Positions 1 to 12,139 are shown, counted from the first letter of the stretch. The stretch is 64,000 nucleotides of DNA from Membranipora membranacea (GCA_914767715.1 OU612069.1:17667387-17731386); one strand, 5' to 3'. A program made the numbers and translations. Notes: generated by a model not told the origin, from the sequence alone.

Positions 1-772
1 CATTTGGGGTAAGTTCATCGTTAGTACCACAGAGACCAAACAAGCAATCAGTAAAAAAGTATTTCTCCTGGTGTCTCCCGACTCTAACAACAGTCAATCC
101 CATGATCTTGACACAATCTTGCCATAATTTTCTTCTTTTTCAGGTCAATCTCCTCAAAATAAATAGTTTATAAACATAACTATCAACGTACACCAACTTG
201 CTGAGCTACTTTAACCTGTTAATGCTATGTATTTTAGTGGCATTTCTATTTCTGCCAGTCATAGCTCCTTTTCATTAGTCTGAGCTGCAGGTGGTGCAGC
301 TTATAGAGATACTCATTCATCATCAGCGTCATAGGCCTGTCACAGATAACTAATGGAAGACTAGTGTCAGGTGGAATTGAACGCGGGTGGAATCACCTTG
401 TGCTTTCTTATCTTGTGGTTGTGCAGGAATTCAAATTTATTAGCTACAGACAAATGGTTTTTTTAAAGTTTGTTTGGAAGAGCCTGACAAAAGGAAATGA
501 GGCAATTTTATTAATCCACTGGACTAACCGGAATATTTCTCCCTAGCATCCGACATCCGCATAGGGCATGCACAACCTTGCTCTGAAAACAAATTGAGTT
601 GGCACCCTAGCAGGTTTATTTATTACCATACTCAACCCAGTTTTGTGTCTTTTATTTCAGAGATAAATCACATCATGATCGCATTCAACTGGAGTTTTTC
701 TGTTCACTGTTCTAATGTATTCCAAATAGGTTAGGGTATAGCATTTTTAACCAAACAAATTTCAATTTGCGC

Positions 773-2230
773 TCACATTATACACTCCAGTCGAATTGCA
801 ATCTCCCGAAGCTGAGACAAAAACATCAGGATTGGATTGTGTTTGTTGATGGATCTAGACTTGATTGTACTTGACATCAATTGAACTAGATCAAAATTAT
901 TGAGACTGTCTGTGATCGTCAATACAATATATTTAATTATCTTCGCCTCTGCCGGTGAAACTGTCATTGTGAGGTAATGGCAAACCACTCTCAGAGTTCT
1001 GGAAAAATTTGCGCGCCTGGGATTTTTGCAGCTGGTCATAAAACCTTATATCTTTGTGTAAGCTACAAATAGAACCATAACACAACAACTTGAAAATATT
1101 CATAGCTACATGGGCATGTTCCAACATTTACCTTATAGGTGCCTGGTTTCGTGCGACAGCGTCCAGATCCATGACAGGCCTGATTGATAGGCAAAAAATA
1201 GGAAATTTCAGACTAGGTGGATAGATTTCAGCATGACTTTGAGGTCAGATACGGTAAATAAAATCGGTAATCCATAACCTTAATCGTATTTATATTTTCA
1301 TAATCATTACCCTAAAACTAACATTTGAGACATAGACGAAGCTATGAATTTGATAGATGCTCCATTACTTACCGACCCTCCTTGGTTGGCTTCGTGTAAA
1401 TATCATTTCTGGAAAGATATTTAATGTATCTATTCCAAAGCAAGATTTCCTCCAATTTCGTTCTGATTGACATTCAAATTACTTTGATTGCCCGATTGAA
1501 GGCTCTTGACATCAAATATTGATGTCAATATGATAATTATCATTTTTCATATAAGATAATATATTTAAAATTTAAATATATTGTTAAATAATTGATCTTC
1601 CTCATTTAATATGTGGGGCAAAGTGTAGTTCCATTAAAAAAACTTGATCACTATAATGCGGGTCACAACGCCTCAGCTGCCCACAAAGTTTACTGGAAGT
1701 TGGTTCTGCGCTACTTTTTATTCTACATTGTAATTCCCTATATAGCAAAAGAGAAATCTGCGATCTGCAAAACTGGGCAGATGTTGGTAATCTAGAAAAC
1801 TCAAGCAGAAACATGAATAATCAAGATATTTTATAAAAAGTATGAGTGCAGTCTACTCAGCCTGCAAACTGAGTGCCACTTGGCGCCGGATATGGCAGCT
1901 GCGCCATTAAGCCACCTTAATTTCTCACAAAAACTCTAACTTTAAACTAACTAAACTTTAACCGATCTAGCCAACATTCTTCAATGTACATCACAGAAAT
2001 GTGTCTAAGCCCTGTTGCCAATTCTAATCACATGGGATTGTTGCTCTGAATAATATTGTTGAAGCCTTCCAGCTGTTCTTGGAAATTGGCTCTACTGATT
2101 CGAAATCTGAGGCACATACTCTCAACGATTGTTTCTTGTGGGCAGCGACTGATCACAGAACCGAGAATTAACTCTAGCAGCTTAGCTTGCATGAGTTGCG
2201 GTTGATTGAAGACAGGGGGCACCTGACAAC
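773..2230 (-). pseudogene. Relic of a second nuclear receptor gene, exons 5 and 6 (copy A)
   Basis: The minus strand carries two exons homologous to exons 5 and 6 of the intact receptors. Exon 5 (2230 down to 2032, 199 nt) is open. It starts at an AG acceptor with residues GCQ, contains AKLLELILGSVIS (compare [13 protein letters not shown]) and stops at a GT at the same phase-2 point as the intact genes. Exon 6 (about 1062 down to 773) starts after TTTGTAG, carries YDQLQKSQAR and ends SQLREIAIRLECIM then stop (compare [13 protein letters not shown]). A one-base loss near 1,012 shifts the frame, and about 17 residues of the central part are deleted in frame. No exon 1-4 counterpart was recognised between 2,240 and 7,500. 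Opposite orientation to the gene at 7,697. Confidence 0.8.
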
Positions 2231-2708
2231 CTATGAAAAAATCAACCATCGTTGTCATTGATTAAGTATGAGCAACATAATATTCGTAAGAATACATTGT
2301 GATTGGGATCATCAAGATGACGTTGCACATACTTAACTTTGGGTCATTATCGCAGCTTAACAATTTCACTTTCCCTTAGGATGTTTGTCGCTATGGCTTA
2401 GGATTAGGCTGGGTAATGTCGGTCAGGCTTGAATGGTTGGATGTCTGGAGCGCTATTTTCGAGTTTCAGTTAGGTGTTTGATTCTGGGGTTTTTCTTCGA
2501 TAAATACAGTAATGACTTGAATGTTTTCCATAACGTGTCAAAAACATAACAAAGAAAATTCATAGACAAAACTGTAAGTCGGATCCTTTGAATCCGGCCA
2601 ACTTTTGGGTTCAGTTTTAGTTATGAGGTTATTATGTAGAAGCAGTTTTGGCGAAACAATTGTTCTGAGCTTGCTAGGTGTGCCTCGCTCAAAACAATTG
2701 GTTTGGTA

Positions 2709-2880
2709 TTCATTTGTTCGTCAATTCTGCACCAGATTAACAACATCTAATACTATGGCAAGTACCCTATCTGCCAAACAACATATACAGTGGCGTTGAT
2801 CGTCACTTTCGGTTACAAATGCGTGAAGCCCCCCATATTTTTCCCCCATAATAAGTTACATTATAAAAAAGAAAAAATAA
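2709..2880 (+). repeat. Direct repeat, left copy (unit A only)
   Basis: 172 bp, nearly identical to 3,252-3,422; the pair brackets 371 bp of unrelated sequence. Not seen in units B or C. Immediately left, 2653-2704 is a hairpin whose arms share AACAATTG and TGAGC. Could be terminal repeats of a small element or a local duplication. Confidence 0.65.
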
Positions 2881-3031
2881 AGTTCTTGGTACAAAAAAGA
2901 TTTTTTTCTGCCCTTATAACACTCTTCTTGTCTTGGCAATCAGTCCCAAGACTTGACAAATAATCCAAGGTCAACTGAATAAAAAGTTGCCCTCCCTCAA
3001 TCAACTAAGGAAAACTTATTGGTAAGGGAAA

Positions 3032-3101
3032 CTTAGAACTACTGTTCACAGCCAATGATATGCTTTCTTAGAACTACTGTTCACAGCCAATGATAGGCTT
3101 T
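3032..3101 (+). repeat. 35-bp tandem duplication
   Basis: Two near-perfect copies of a 35-bp unit starting CTTAGAACTACTGTTCACAG, between the two 171-bp direct repeats. Confidence 0.75.
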
Positions 3102-3251
3102 TATGTTACTCACATATTCTTTCCTTCAATCTGACATCCGGTCACCACGCCGGTCTTGAAGGAAACTTAGTCTGTCAATTTCCCTCCCACCTCCCTATCA
3201 CTAACCTATGTCGTCCATTGTGGAAATTCTAACAATTTCCTGGTGATGGTG

Positions 3252-3422
3252 TTCATTTGTTCGTCAATTCTGCACCAGATTAACAACATCTAATACTATG
3301 GCACGTACCCTGCCTGCCAAACAACATATACAGTGGCGTTGATCGTCACTTTCGGTTACAAATGCGTGAAGCGCCCCATATTTTTTTCCTCTATAATATG
3401 TTACATTATAAGAAAGAAAAAA
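3252..3422 (+). repeat. Direct repeat, right copy (unit A only)
   Basis: Match to 2,709-2,880, including CAACATCTAATACTATGGCA and the AT-rich tail; differs by a few substitutions and small indels. Confidence 0.65.
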
Positions 3423-6400
3423 GTATTGTATCTCTTATCACAGTTCATCGCAGTTAGAGTGTCACGATTGTATAATTTTTATTGTCAGAAAACATACATT
3501 TCCCCCTCTTGAACTCAATCATTCAGCAATCAAACACATAGTGGTACAAGATGCCCTAATTATGCATCAAATTCAACAAGTTTCCTACTTTATCTTTGAG
3601 ATGTCAACTTACTACTCAATTATTATGCATCCAAATAACACCTCCTTATTATTTATATTCCTTCTAAAAATAATATTACATAAATAATTAGCGTAAAACT
3701 GCGTGGGTATGAGGAACATCAAGTTCCAAATTTGGCAAACACTGCTCGAAGGTCATTACCCAGCAGGCTACCTGTATAATGCATAATAGGTTCTTTCTGC
3801 AATTGGAACTTAAATTTTAGCTTTAAAAAAAACTTTATTAGTTCACAAATAACCAATAACAATAATCACATAATTATTACCGGTTAAAATTTTATATCGA
3901 ATATCAGCTATTTCCATTTTATTATTATGCTCTTCAAATTTAAAATGCTATAATGCTCCACTATATTCAGTTGGCAAACTATCAATACTTGATTTGTTGA
4001 GCAGTTCTTAATACCCCTTACATGTTTCCACATGTATCACATGTTTAAAGTGGCACCAAATAATAATAATAATAAAAGGATAAAATCCTGCCAGGAAGTG
4101 GCTGCAAAGGCTATTTTAAGTGTTCATAGCAACAAACCATGGCTTTTGTTGTCAGCTATTTTGAGGCATGGGTTCAATTTGTCTTGCATAATATATATTG
4201 TGCCAACAGTTGAATACCTTAAGTTAACAAAAATATCATTGGCTAGCTCTGCTCCTAAAAGGCGGGAATGCCATACCTGCCTAGCCCGCAGATGAAATCG
4301 AAATCCATTTCATAATAGTTATATTTGAATGAAAGCGTTACTGAGAGAGTTTTAACTTGGCATATGCAGGTCCCAGAGACTGCCATAGCCTGGTGCGAAG
4401 TTTGATAAGTTTTCCCTAAAAATAACTTTAAGACAATTTTTCCTTGCCTCAAGGATGCATCCAAAAATATCTTTTAATATAATCAGCCTTTGTTCTTCAC
4501 CAAAAATATTCATTACCTATTGTTAAATTTCAATTAATAAAAAATTTACATTTTAATTGTGAAAATTTTATTGATAATCCCAATTCGCTAATTTGGTACG
4601 TTCGTTAACAACTTCCTGAACACATATTAAAATGGTCATAATGGCCAAAGGTTTGCCTGTTAAATTGAGCATCTGAAACATTGACCATCACAGGTTGGTA
4701 AATAAATTAACAAAAGGGAACAACTTGCTAGGTCAGTTGGTATTAGAGCCAGTAGATTAGAAAGGTGCTTTTAAGCACAGGAAGATTTAGTGCACATCTG
4801 TATGCATGGTAGGGTTTCCGAACAGAATGTAGTTCATTCCAATCTGTCTTTGCATTTTGCACACACATACATGACTTCGCAACAATAAATCTTACAATTG
4901 ACGTAGATGCATATGAGCAGCTGGCGACACTTTAAAAAAGAGGTAAGAAAACCACCATAATAAACGGATATAGAATAATCTCGCCCCCTCACTTATTGCT
5001 ATAAGTTAGGAGACCGATCTCATTAATGTAAGATTTGTGCCGGTGTCCATTTAAGAGGTTAATAATCTGGTAAGAATGTATTGCCTAATAAGGCCTTATC
5101 CTTCCTGACAATTTCCGATACAACAGTTCCCTGTACTACAAAAATCTAGCGCAAAAGAAGAACCAAATGATCCTACTGATCTACACATTTACCATCATTT
5201 GATGAAAATTTAGTGATTTTCTCAAATGAAAAACTCATTGATATTGACTTCACCTCCATAGTGGCCTTTTTTGAAAGTCTTCATATCCAAAACGTTTTTG
5301 TGAGTCATAGAGCGGAAGCTTGAGCTCACAGTGACAGCTTGACAGTTGCATTTGATCTGCTAGGTCACACCATACTCATGATTGCTATGTAACATATAAA
5401 ATGAATTAGGCATCCAAAAATTCTATTGCATTTCGGCAAGATGTATACTTAGAATGGGTATGTCTCAGGAAGGAAATAAAATGGACACTGTATGGTGTAG
5501 GACCAACTAAGTGATTGCTGGACAAGTTTAAATTACTGTGGGCGACACATTTACATGCAGTCTAGGTATCTATTCATGGAGTTATTAAAATCACAATTTT
5601 CACAAGGATACCTGGATAAAAGGACGCAATTGATGTAAGCAAGCATGCAAGGCATGGGGACTATCAGTCGATCAATCAATCAAAGTGTGTCAATTTTCAA
5701 GCTGCTGTTCAGCAAATAATGAGTTGCACACGGGTTCCGGCTCCTTTCACAGGACATGCAAACACAAAAATTATTACCCCCAGATGTAAACTGCAATGCT
5801 GACATGATTTATCATTTAGCCAAAACAAATAAAATGGAAGTCAGGATGCTATATTATGATTTATGCATTGTTACCCACTTGCAATACAAGTAACTGTAAA
5901 ATGATTGATATCAGCAATAAGAGCCTATCAAAATCCATTGGCGATAAATCTTGCGCAACCCAATCTTTGTAATAGTAGGCAAGTTTTAGGTGGCAAATAA
6001 ATAAGTTTTATGCCACTAAAAGAATCTGAAAATGTATCCACTTAAATATGCAAAAATGGAGATATTAATAATAACTCCGATGTCGTCACACCTGCAAAAA
6101 TAGAAGCTAAAAGGGGGGATATGAGAGCTGATGCAGCAAAAGCTGTGGCGATGAGATAATCCCAAGAATTAAGGGGAGGATGAGGCATGCATGTAGAGGA
6201 TTAGCATTGTAGGTGAGCATCATATCCTGCCACCAATAAGTAAGTACTATTAGGACACCTTTCTTTGAATGAATACGTGACAGATCCTGTTTTATACTGC
6301 GTGGGAACACTATTACCATCAATTTTTAAATAACAAAGGCAAGTTATTGCCACAATTATGACTTCATTTAGAAATGTCCTCATTACTTACTCGTCACCAA

Positions 6401-7525
6401 AGACAGCAATGCACAGTGCAAGATGTGTGGGTGCAATGAAGGTGTCACATCCTGATAGGCCTTTTCTTTCAAACACCTCTCACACAAACTTTATGTAAAA
6501 GAGCGCCCACGAGATCAGTTAAAGCTGGCCAAAAGCTGGAACTCCCTTGCTAAGTCAGATCGGTGCTGACTGCTTTTACAAATATATCCTATAAAATAAA
6601 GCCAGGTTTGATTTTCTCAATTAATCCCAGTTTTGTTAAGATAATTGTAAGCATACTCACAATCATAAGAAGTGACAAAGGTGTGTGATAGTTAAAACTA
6701 AAGCCAGAAAAATGTATCAACGCTGTGGGACTGTATTACATTATTATAAGAGTGACCAGCACCCAACATTGTGAAGGAAAATTAATAATTCTATCACCAC
6801 GTCCAAGTCTTGAACTTTCATATCGATATTTTTCTGGGCTCAACTACCAGTTCTAGTTAATGCGTAAGCTGAAAATGTTGTTAAAAAATAAATGGGTCCT
6901 TGGCCAAAACCACAATTTAATATTAAAATTTAAGCACTGAAATGCAAGTGCATGCGTTCTTGTAAATCTATTTGCGTGGTTGAAGAGGTTGGCTGTTCGG
7001 TGACAAATATCTAGCCAACTTTTGAGTGCAACTTGTCACATAACAATGGACAGTTTTGTTCATTTATTCATCACTATTACAAGCAATTGAAAGAGAGGTG
7101 TTCCTCCCTAGATGAGCTAGTGTAACACAAACCATTATATCACATATATATGCTAAAATTTAAAGCTGTGACAAAGGGCATACAGTAATTATTTGTTTAA
7201 AAAATAAAGTGTACCTAGAAACTCCATTTTAATGAGTTGATATTTGAAAAGGGCCTTGAAAACCCTTAACCTCAGAAATCATTGTTTAATCGAGCTTGTT
7301 AAAGTGGATTGCATAATTTCCTCCAAAAAGGTGAATCTAAAGCACCGCTCAACTTTGAGAGAACAAAATTCGAAAAGTGACCTTGACTTATGAAATTACT
7401 GTTGTTAAAATATAAGTGGCAAAACCAAAAAGACCCTCCTTTCATTACCATCCCTCAATAGACATCTATCAATCTATTACCAGCTATTTTTGTATTAGGT
7501 TCTGGCTCAGCAAGCCCTCATTGTG

Positions 7526-7610
7526 ATTGGGCGAGCTCCGGAGAGGAAGCGTGGTTGGCCAATGAGAAGGCGGCTCTGGCTCAAACTCCTTTCTGGTTGT
7601 GATATATAAA
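7526..7610 (+). promoter_or_regulatory. Core promoter of receptor copy A
   Basis: TATATAAA lies at 7603-7610, 94 bases before the start codon. Upstream are a CCAAT box at 7559-7563 and an inverted one (ATTGG) at 7526-7530, with a GC-rich stretch between. The same arrangement is kept in all three copies while surrounding sequence drifts. The transcription start is expected about 25-30 bases past the TATA box; this is inference. Confidence 0.7.
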
Positions 7611-7696
7611 AGTGGCTCATGCACCGTTGTAATAGTTATTATATTATCGATACCTGGATAATCAATAGCACGGATCGAACACACCAGAGCCACGCT

Positions 7697-10600
7697 ATGA
7701 ATTGGAAAGAATATTCAGCCGCTTTACAATCGGCATTCAACTCACAATTTAGCGGGTTTCAGACTCCTCAGGGGATGCCGCTTCTAAGCATATCTCCACC
7801 TACCTTATCAACTCAAGATTACTTTCAACAGACAGCTTTCCAAGCATCCAACCACCTTCTGGTGATGGCTAAAGCTAAAGAGTTTCAGCCAACAGTTCTT
7901 ACTCATCAGAGAGAGGCTTTAGATTTGACTAACCGGTCATCACAAGCACAGCTCGGCTTGAGCCCCAATGTGATAAGTCCGGTTGGTGTAAGCTCTTCTA
8001 TCAGCCCTTCGAATGGATTGAGGCAACAGCGAGAGTGTCAAGTGTGCGGAGACTCTGGCTCAGGTGTTCACTATGGCGTACAAACCTGCGAAGGATGTAA
8101 ATCATTCTTTAAACGTTCTTTACAAGGTGAGATAGACTTACCAAATCTGCCCATCGTTTGGAACTTTCCATCTTCCATCCCACAACAAGAAACATGAATC
8201 TACCACCTTTGATAATTGTGCTCCTAAAACTATAATTCATGCAGTGACATTTAGTTTACACTTTCACTCAAGTTGCTTGAAACTCATATAGTTTCAGCGA
8301 TTCAATTTGTAAAATGGAGACACCAGCTTGATTCTCAAGAAGATTTTTGTTTCTCTGTGGTATGTCCTTGCTTCCATAGTACTTAAGATGGAACTGGAGC
8401 TCAATTATATCTGTTTATCTGTTCAAACTACAAAAATATACCTAGTTGGAGTGGTTTTGCATGAAGAAAATCTTTGTGTTCCACCTGCATGCATAGGAAT
8501 ACCTCGCAACCTGGAATCGATTCGCTGATTTAGTTGATTGTTTCCAATTCGCATGATCAACCTTTGCTTGGCTCTCCCGATAAAAAGATACCTAGAATAA
8601 CCAAAATAATAAATAGCCTGATAATTGAAGTGAGATTTGAAAGCAAAGCATTTTAATTGACATTGATATCTTTCAGGCAAAGGACAAACCTTCCGATGTG
8701 CTGCAGACAATAAATGTCAAGTGGATAAAAGACTGAGAAGAAACTGTGCAGCCTGTAGACTAAGAGTCTGCCAGGAGGTTGGCATGAGAAGCAATGGAAG
8801 TAAATGATGGTCGAATAATGATAATGTTGATAACCACAACTCTTGCTATTTGTTTTTTTTGTGTAAAAACTGAAGGTCACATTCATTTAAGATTTCGAAA
8901 TAGTTTAGGTCAAATTGTTACCTTCATTGAAAATGGTCAGGATATTGAACTGCATATCATTATCACGCTCTTAGCAGTAGCAAAAAACGTGAGAAAGCTG
9001 GGTTAACCTTGAAATGCTCATCTGCAACATTTTATTACCTACTCTGCCTTTTTAGTAAGGAAGCGAAGATGTGACTACCCAACTGGTACCGAAACCCTGC
9101 AGGCTAGTTCAAAACAGCATAAACCGGATGTAGAAGTTATAGATCGACCAGAATTGAGAGGGTCAATGGCTGTTATAGCTCCTACTCAGAAACAAGAGCC
9201 ACAAATCAAAAGAAGGAACAGTCTCCAGATTCCATCCCACCACCTACCATTAAGTCCAGTCTCTCTGGCATCACCACCTGTGACACCAGATCCAGAAATC
9301 TCAAGGAAAATAGAATCTGAGTTGAGTTGCGAGGGACGAAATCATCTACTTGGTAAGCTTCAAGCTCAGCAAATTATACTATTATCATAAAAAAGATCAA
9401 TTGAGATAACTTCTATTGACAATCTAGCTTGTCTCACCGCCGGTTTAGATGAGCTATTCAATAATCAAAATTGTTGCTAATATGCATTATTCAAGTTGTT
9501 CAGAAGCTTTTGCGTCACAGACTTAAAAACATTTTAATTTTTCAGGTTTGACTCTTGAAGACTATGATGAAACTGAAAGATCACTTCTAAATGACACAAT
9601 GTTGTGTCATCTTTTCCAATCAGAAATATCAAATGTTATTCAATGGGTGACATGTTCTGCAGGTTAGTTCGCTTTCATTGATAACTCCTGCATATCTACT
9701 CACCTATTCTGCAGCTTGACCAAAATGATTGTAATGAGATAATGCTGAACCAGTTGTTTTTTCCCAATAAGATACAGCTTAAAGCAAAGGAGAAAAAAAT
9801 GAGTGTCCAGTGAAAATACTTTTAGTACAATTGATTTCTACTTTGACGGCAAGTTCAAAACATTACTGACCTTATATTTGATCACTTTATGAGGATGGCA
9901 TACTGACAAAAAATTTACATTATTTTGTAGGCTTTCAAACTCTAAGACCTTCCGACCAGAAGTACCTGACACAAGCCAAGTGTCTAGAGTTACTAGTCAT
10001 GTCAGTGATGGGCAGTAGCTGTAAGAGTCAGGCGGCTGATGATGCCACTGTACGACTACGATTCTCCTTGAGCAAAAATCAATTTATAGTCCAAAGCAGG
10101 CAACTTCACAAGGAAACAAGAAATGACAATCTCAGGTAAGATTTAAGTATAACATATATGGTAACTTCCCAACTTCCATCATCACATTTTCTTTTCTGAG
10201 ATGGTTTTGCAGTACCAGCCTGGATAATGTGAGAATTGTATCTGTTAATTAGCACCGATGTTTATTTGCATACTTGATCTGATTCTTTGCCAATAATGAT
10301 CAAAGAATTATCAAGGGTATATTTTGCTTTTGTAAAAGGTCACGGTAAAAATCTAGCAAGTTATCATTAAAAGTCACGAATGCTGCGATATCAATAGTAC
10401 TACATGGTGAGAACTAGATGCTACTTGAATATCCCGAAGCGTGTGAACCACAATTTTTCTTTTTTTCGAGTGGGCGGTGGGTTGGCTTTTGAACGCTGTC
10501 GCCCTCAAATGGAGTTTGGGGCGGGCCTGATTAAGTTTGAAACTGAGGTTTCATTCCACACTATCCTCATTCCTGTGCCTGGATGCAAGAAAACTTAATT

Positions 10601-12137
10601 ATATCGCAAATATATTTACCACAGGTAAAGTTTAGAAGCCAGTCAGGTGGCCTATTGCTTTAAGTGAAGCTTACAGCCATCCATCACCATGAATTGAGTT
10701 CCTGCGGTGAGCAACGTCATAAACGTTAGAAATAATCACAGAGTAAGGATAAACAGAGGGGACACTTCAATGATCGTTATAGTGCCTGCGGTTTTTATCC
10801 ACTGGGGGAAATTCATCAATCTGGCCACCTGCCAATTTCAGAATATATATAAGTTACAGTGGAGTTTTGTCATGCAGACATAGCCACCTTTGATAGGTCA
10901 TAATTCATTCTGTATTTATCCTAAAGACTGATTTCTAACTTTTCTGAAATGTCCAATCTTCGAGCTATACACCATAGTATTGTCATTTTTTGCTAGGATA
11001 CATAGGCTATGAGTAATCCAGGTTTTAAAAATGAGTTTTATCATATAGATTTACATAGGGCTTAGGTCAATGCACGGACATTTCCTAATTTTGATGACCA
11101 GCCGTCTATCAATTGTCACATGTAAATCTATATGACAAAACTCATTTCAAAAACCTGGATTACTCTTAGCCTATGAATCCTAGCAAAAAAAATGACAACA
11201 ATATGGTGTATAGCTTGAAGCTTGGACATTCCAGCAAAGTTGGAAATCAGTCTTTAGGATAAATACAGAATGAATTATGGCCCATCAAAGGTAGGGATGT
11301 CTGCAAGAAAAATGCCATTATAACATAGAGATAATGAGTTTTTGGCATCCAGCTGTGCACAATTTTCCCCCAGTGAATCAAAAACCGCAGGCACTATAAC
11401 TATCATTGAACTGTCCCCTCTGTATATCCTTACTCTGTGAAATAATCCAATGCTTTAATGTGGGCTAATCTGACCTATGTTAAAGCTCAATCAAACCTTG
11501 TATCTACCAACAAAATGAAGTCGTTCTGGTCAATACAGGCAAAGGTCTCCTTAACCAAATAGCTCTATGCTCTATACCAAATAGCTGAATCAATGGTTCA
11601 CAATTGAAAAAGATTGCAAATATTCATTTGAACTTAACATTGGAATTTTGAAAAACCTTTTTTCGGTCTGTTTGAGCTATTTGTGCTAATTGTTACCCTG
11701 ATCATTGATTTTACCCTTTTCTTTCTAATCTATTTTACAGGACCAACAGTATGGTCAGTCTGCTAACAAAACAGCTGAAACTTGCAGGAAGAGAAGTGTT
11801 CGCAAAAACTGTGCAGGCAGTCAAACATTTCCTGAGCTTGGGTGTCTCGCGAACAGAACAAGACTTGCTCACGTCGGTGATATTCTCAAACACTGACAGT
11901 CATATCGACACAAATACAGATCAGCCAGAACTTATTCGCAAAGTGAGGTACAATGCCCTTGCAGAGTTGATGTATCATTGTCACTCAAGATCTGACACTG
12001 ATATCGCTATAAATAGATATAATGACCTGTTACTTTCCTTGACACTTGTACGAGACATTGCAACGCGATTGGAGCAAGCAATGTGCCTTCAAAATGAAAT
12101 ATTTTTATTGGTTATGAAAAATAAAATGAAGGATTAA
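7697..12137 (+). CDS. Nuclear receptor gene, copy A (six exons, 522 aa predicted)
   Basis: Ligand-type transcription factor of the nuclear receptor superfamily, expected to act in the nucleus. Exons read as 7697-8126, 8677-8799, 9056-9352, 9546-9662, 9931-10135, 11741-12137; all junctions are GT-AG and the joined frame is open (1,569 nt). Residues 1-113 form an A/B region. Residues 114-180 are the DNA-binding domain: finger 1 has Cys114/117/131/134 with P-box CEGCKS, finger 2 has Cys151/157/167/170 with the C-x5-C-x9-C-x2-C spacing and ends CQEVGM. A Pro/Ser-rich hinge (exon 3) follows. The ligand-binding domain (about 284-522) shows the helix 3-5 signature VIQW...DQKYL...LELLVMS and a late helix [17 protein letters not shown]. 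The start is the first ATG after the TATA box, shared by all three copies. Exon 5 carries one extra codon relative to B and C. Intron 5 holds a fold-back element. Subfamily is not assigned. Confidence 0.9.
10737..11439. mobile_element. Fold-back (MITE-like) element in intron 5 of receptor A
   Basis: About 300-bp inverted arms flank a short centre. Outer tips read CACAGAGTAAGGAT on the left and ATCCTTACTCTGTG on the right. It is flanked by AAATAAT at 10730-10736 and 11440-11446, a 7-bp target duplication (8 bp if the G is counted). Copies B (near 31,315) and C (near 46,345) have the empty site. No coding capacity, so non-autonomous. An 8-bp duplication with CAGAG-like tips would fit hAT elements, but this is not certain. 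Confidence 0.85.
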
Positions 12138-12139
12138 AA

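Larger units (their letters stand above)
2240..7520. other. Non-coding sequence between relic and receptor A
   Basis: AT-rich with no supported gene. Holds the direct repeats at 2,709-3,422 and blocks shared with units B and C, notably GGTCCCAGAGACTGCCA near 4,370 and a 110-bp block at 6,200-6,320 shared with B at 25,455-25,575. The missing 5' exons of the relic would be expected here, but none could be read. Confidence 0.6.
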
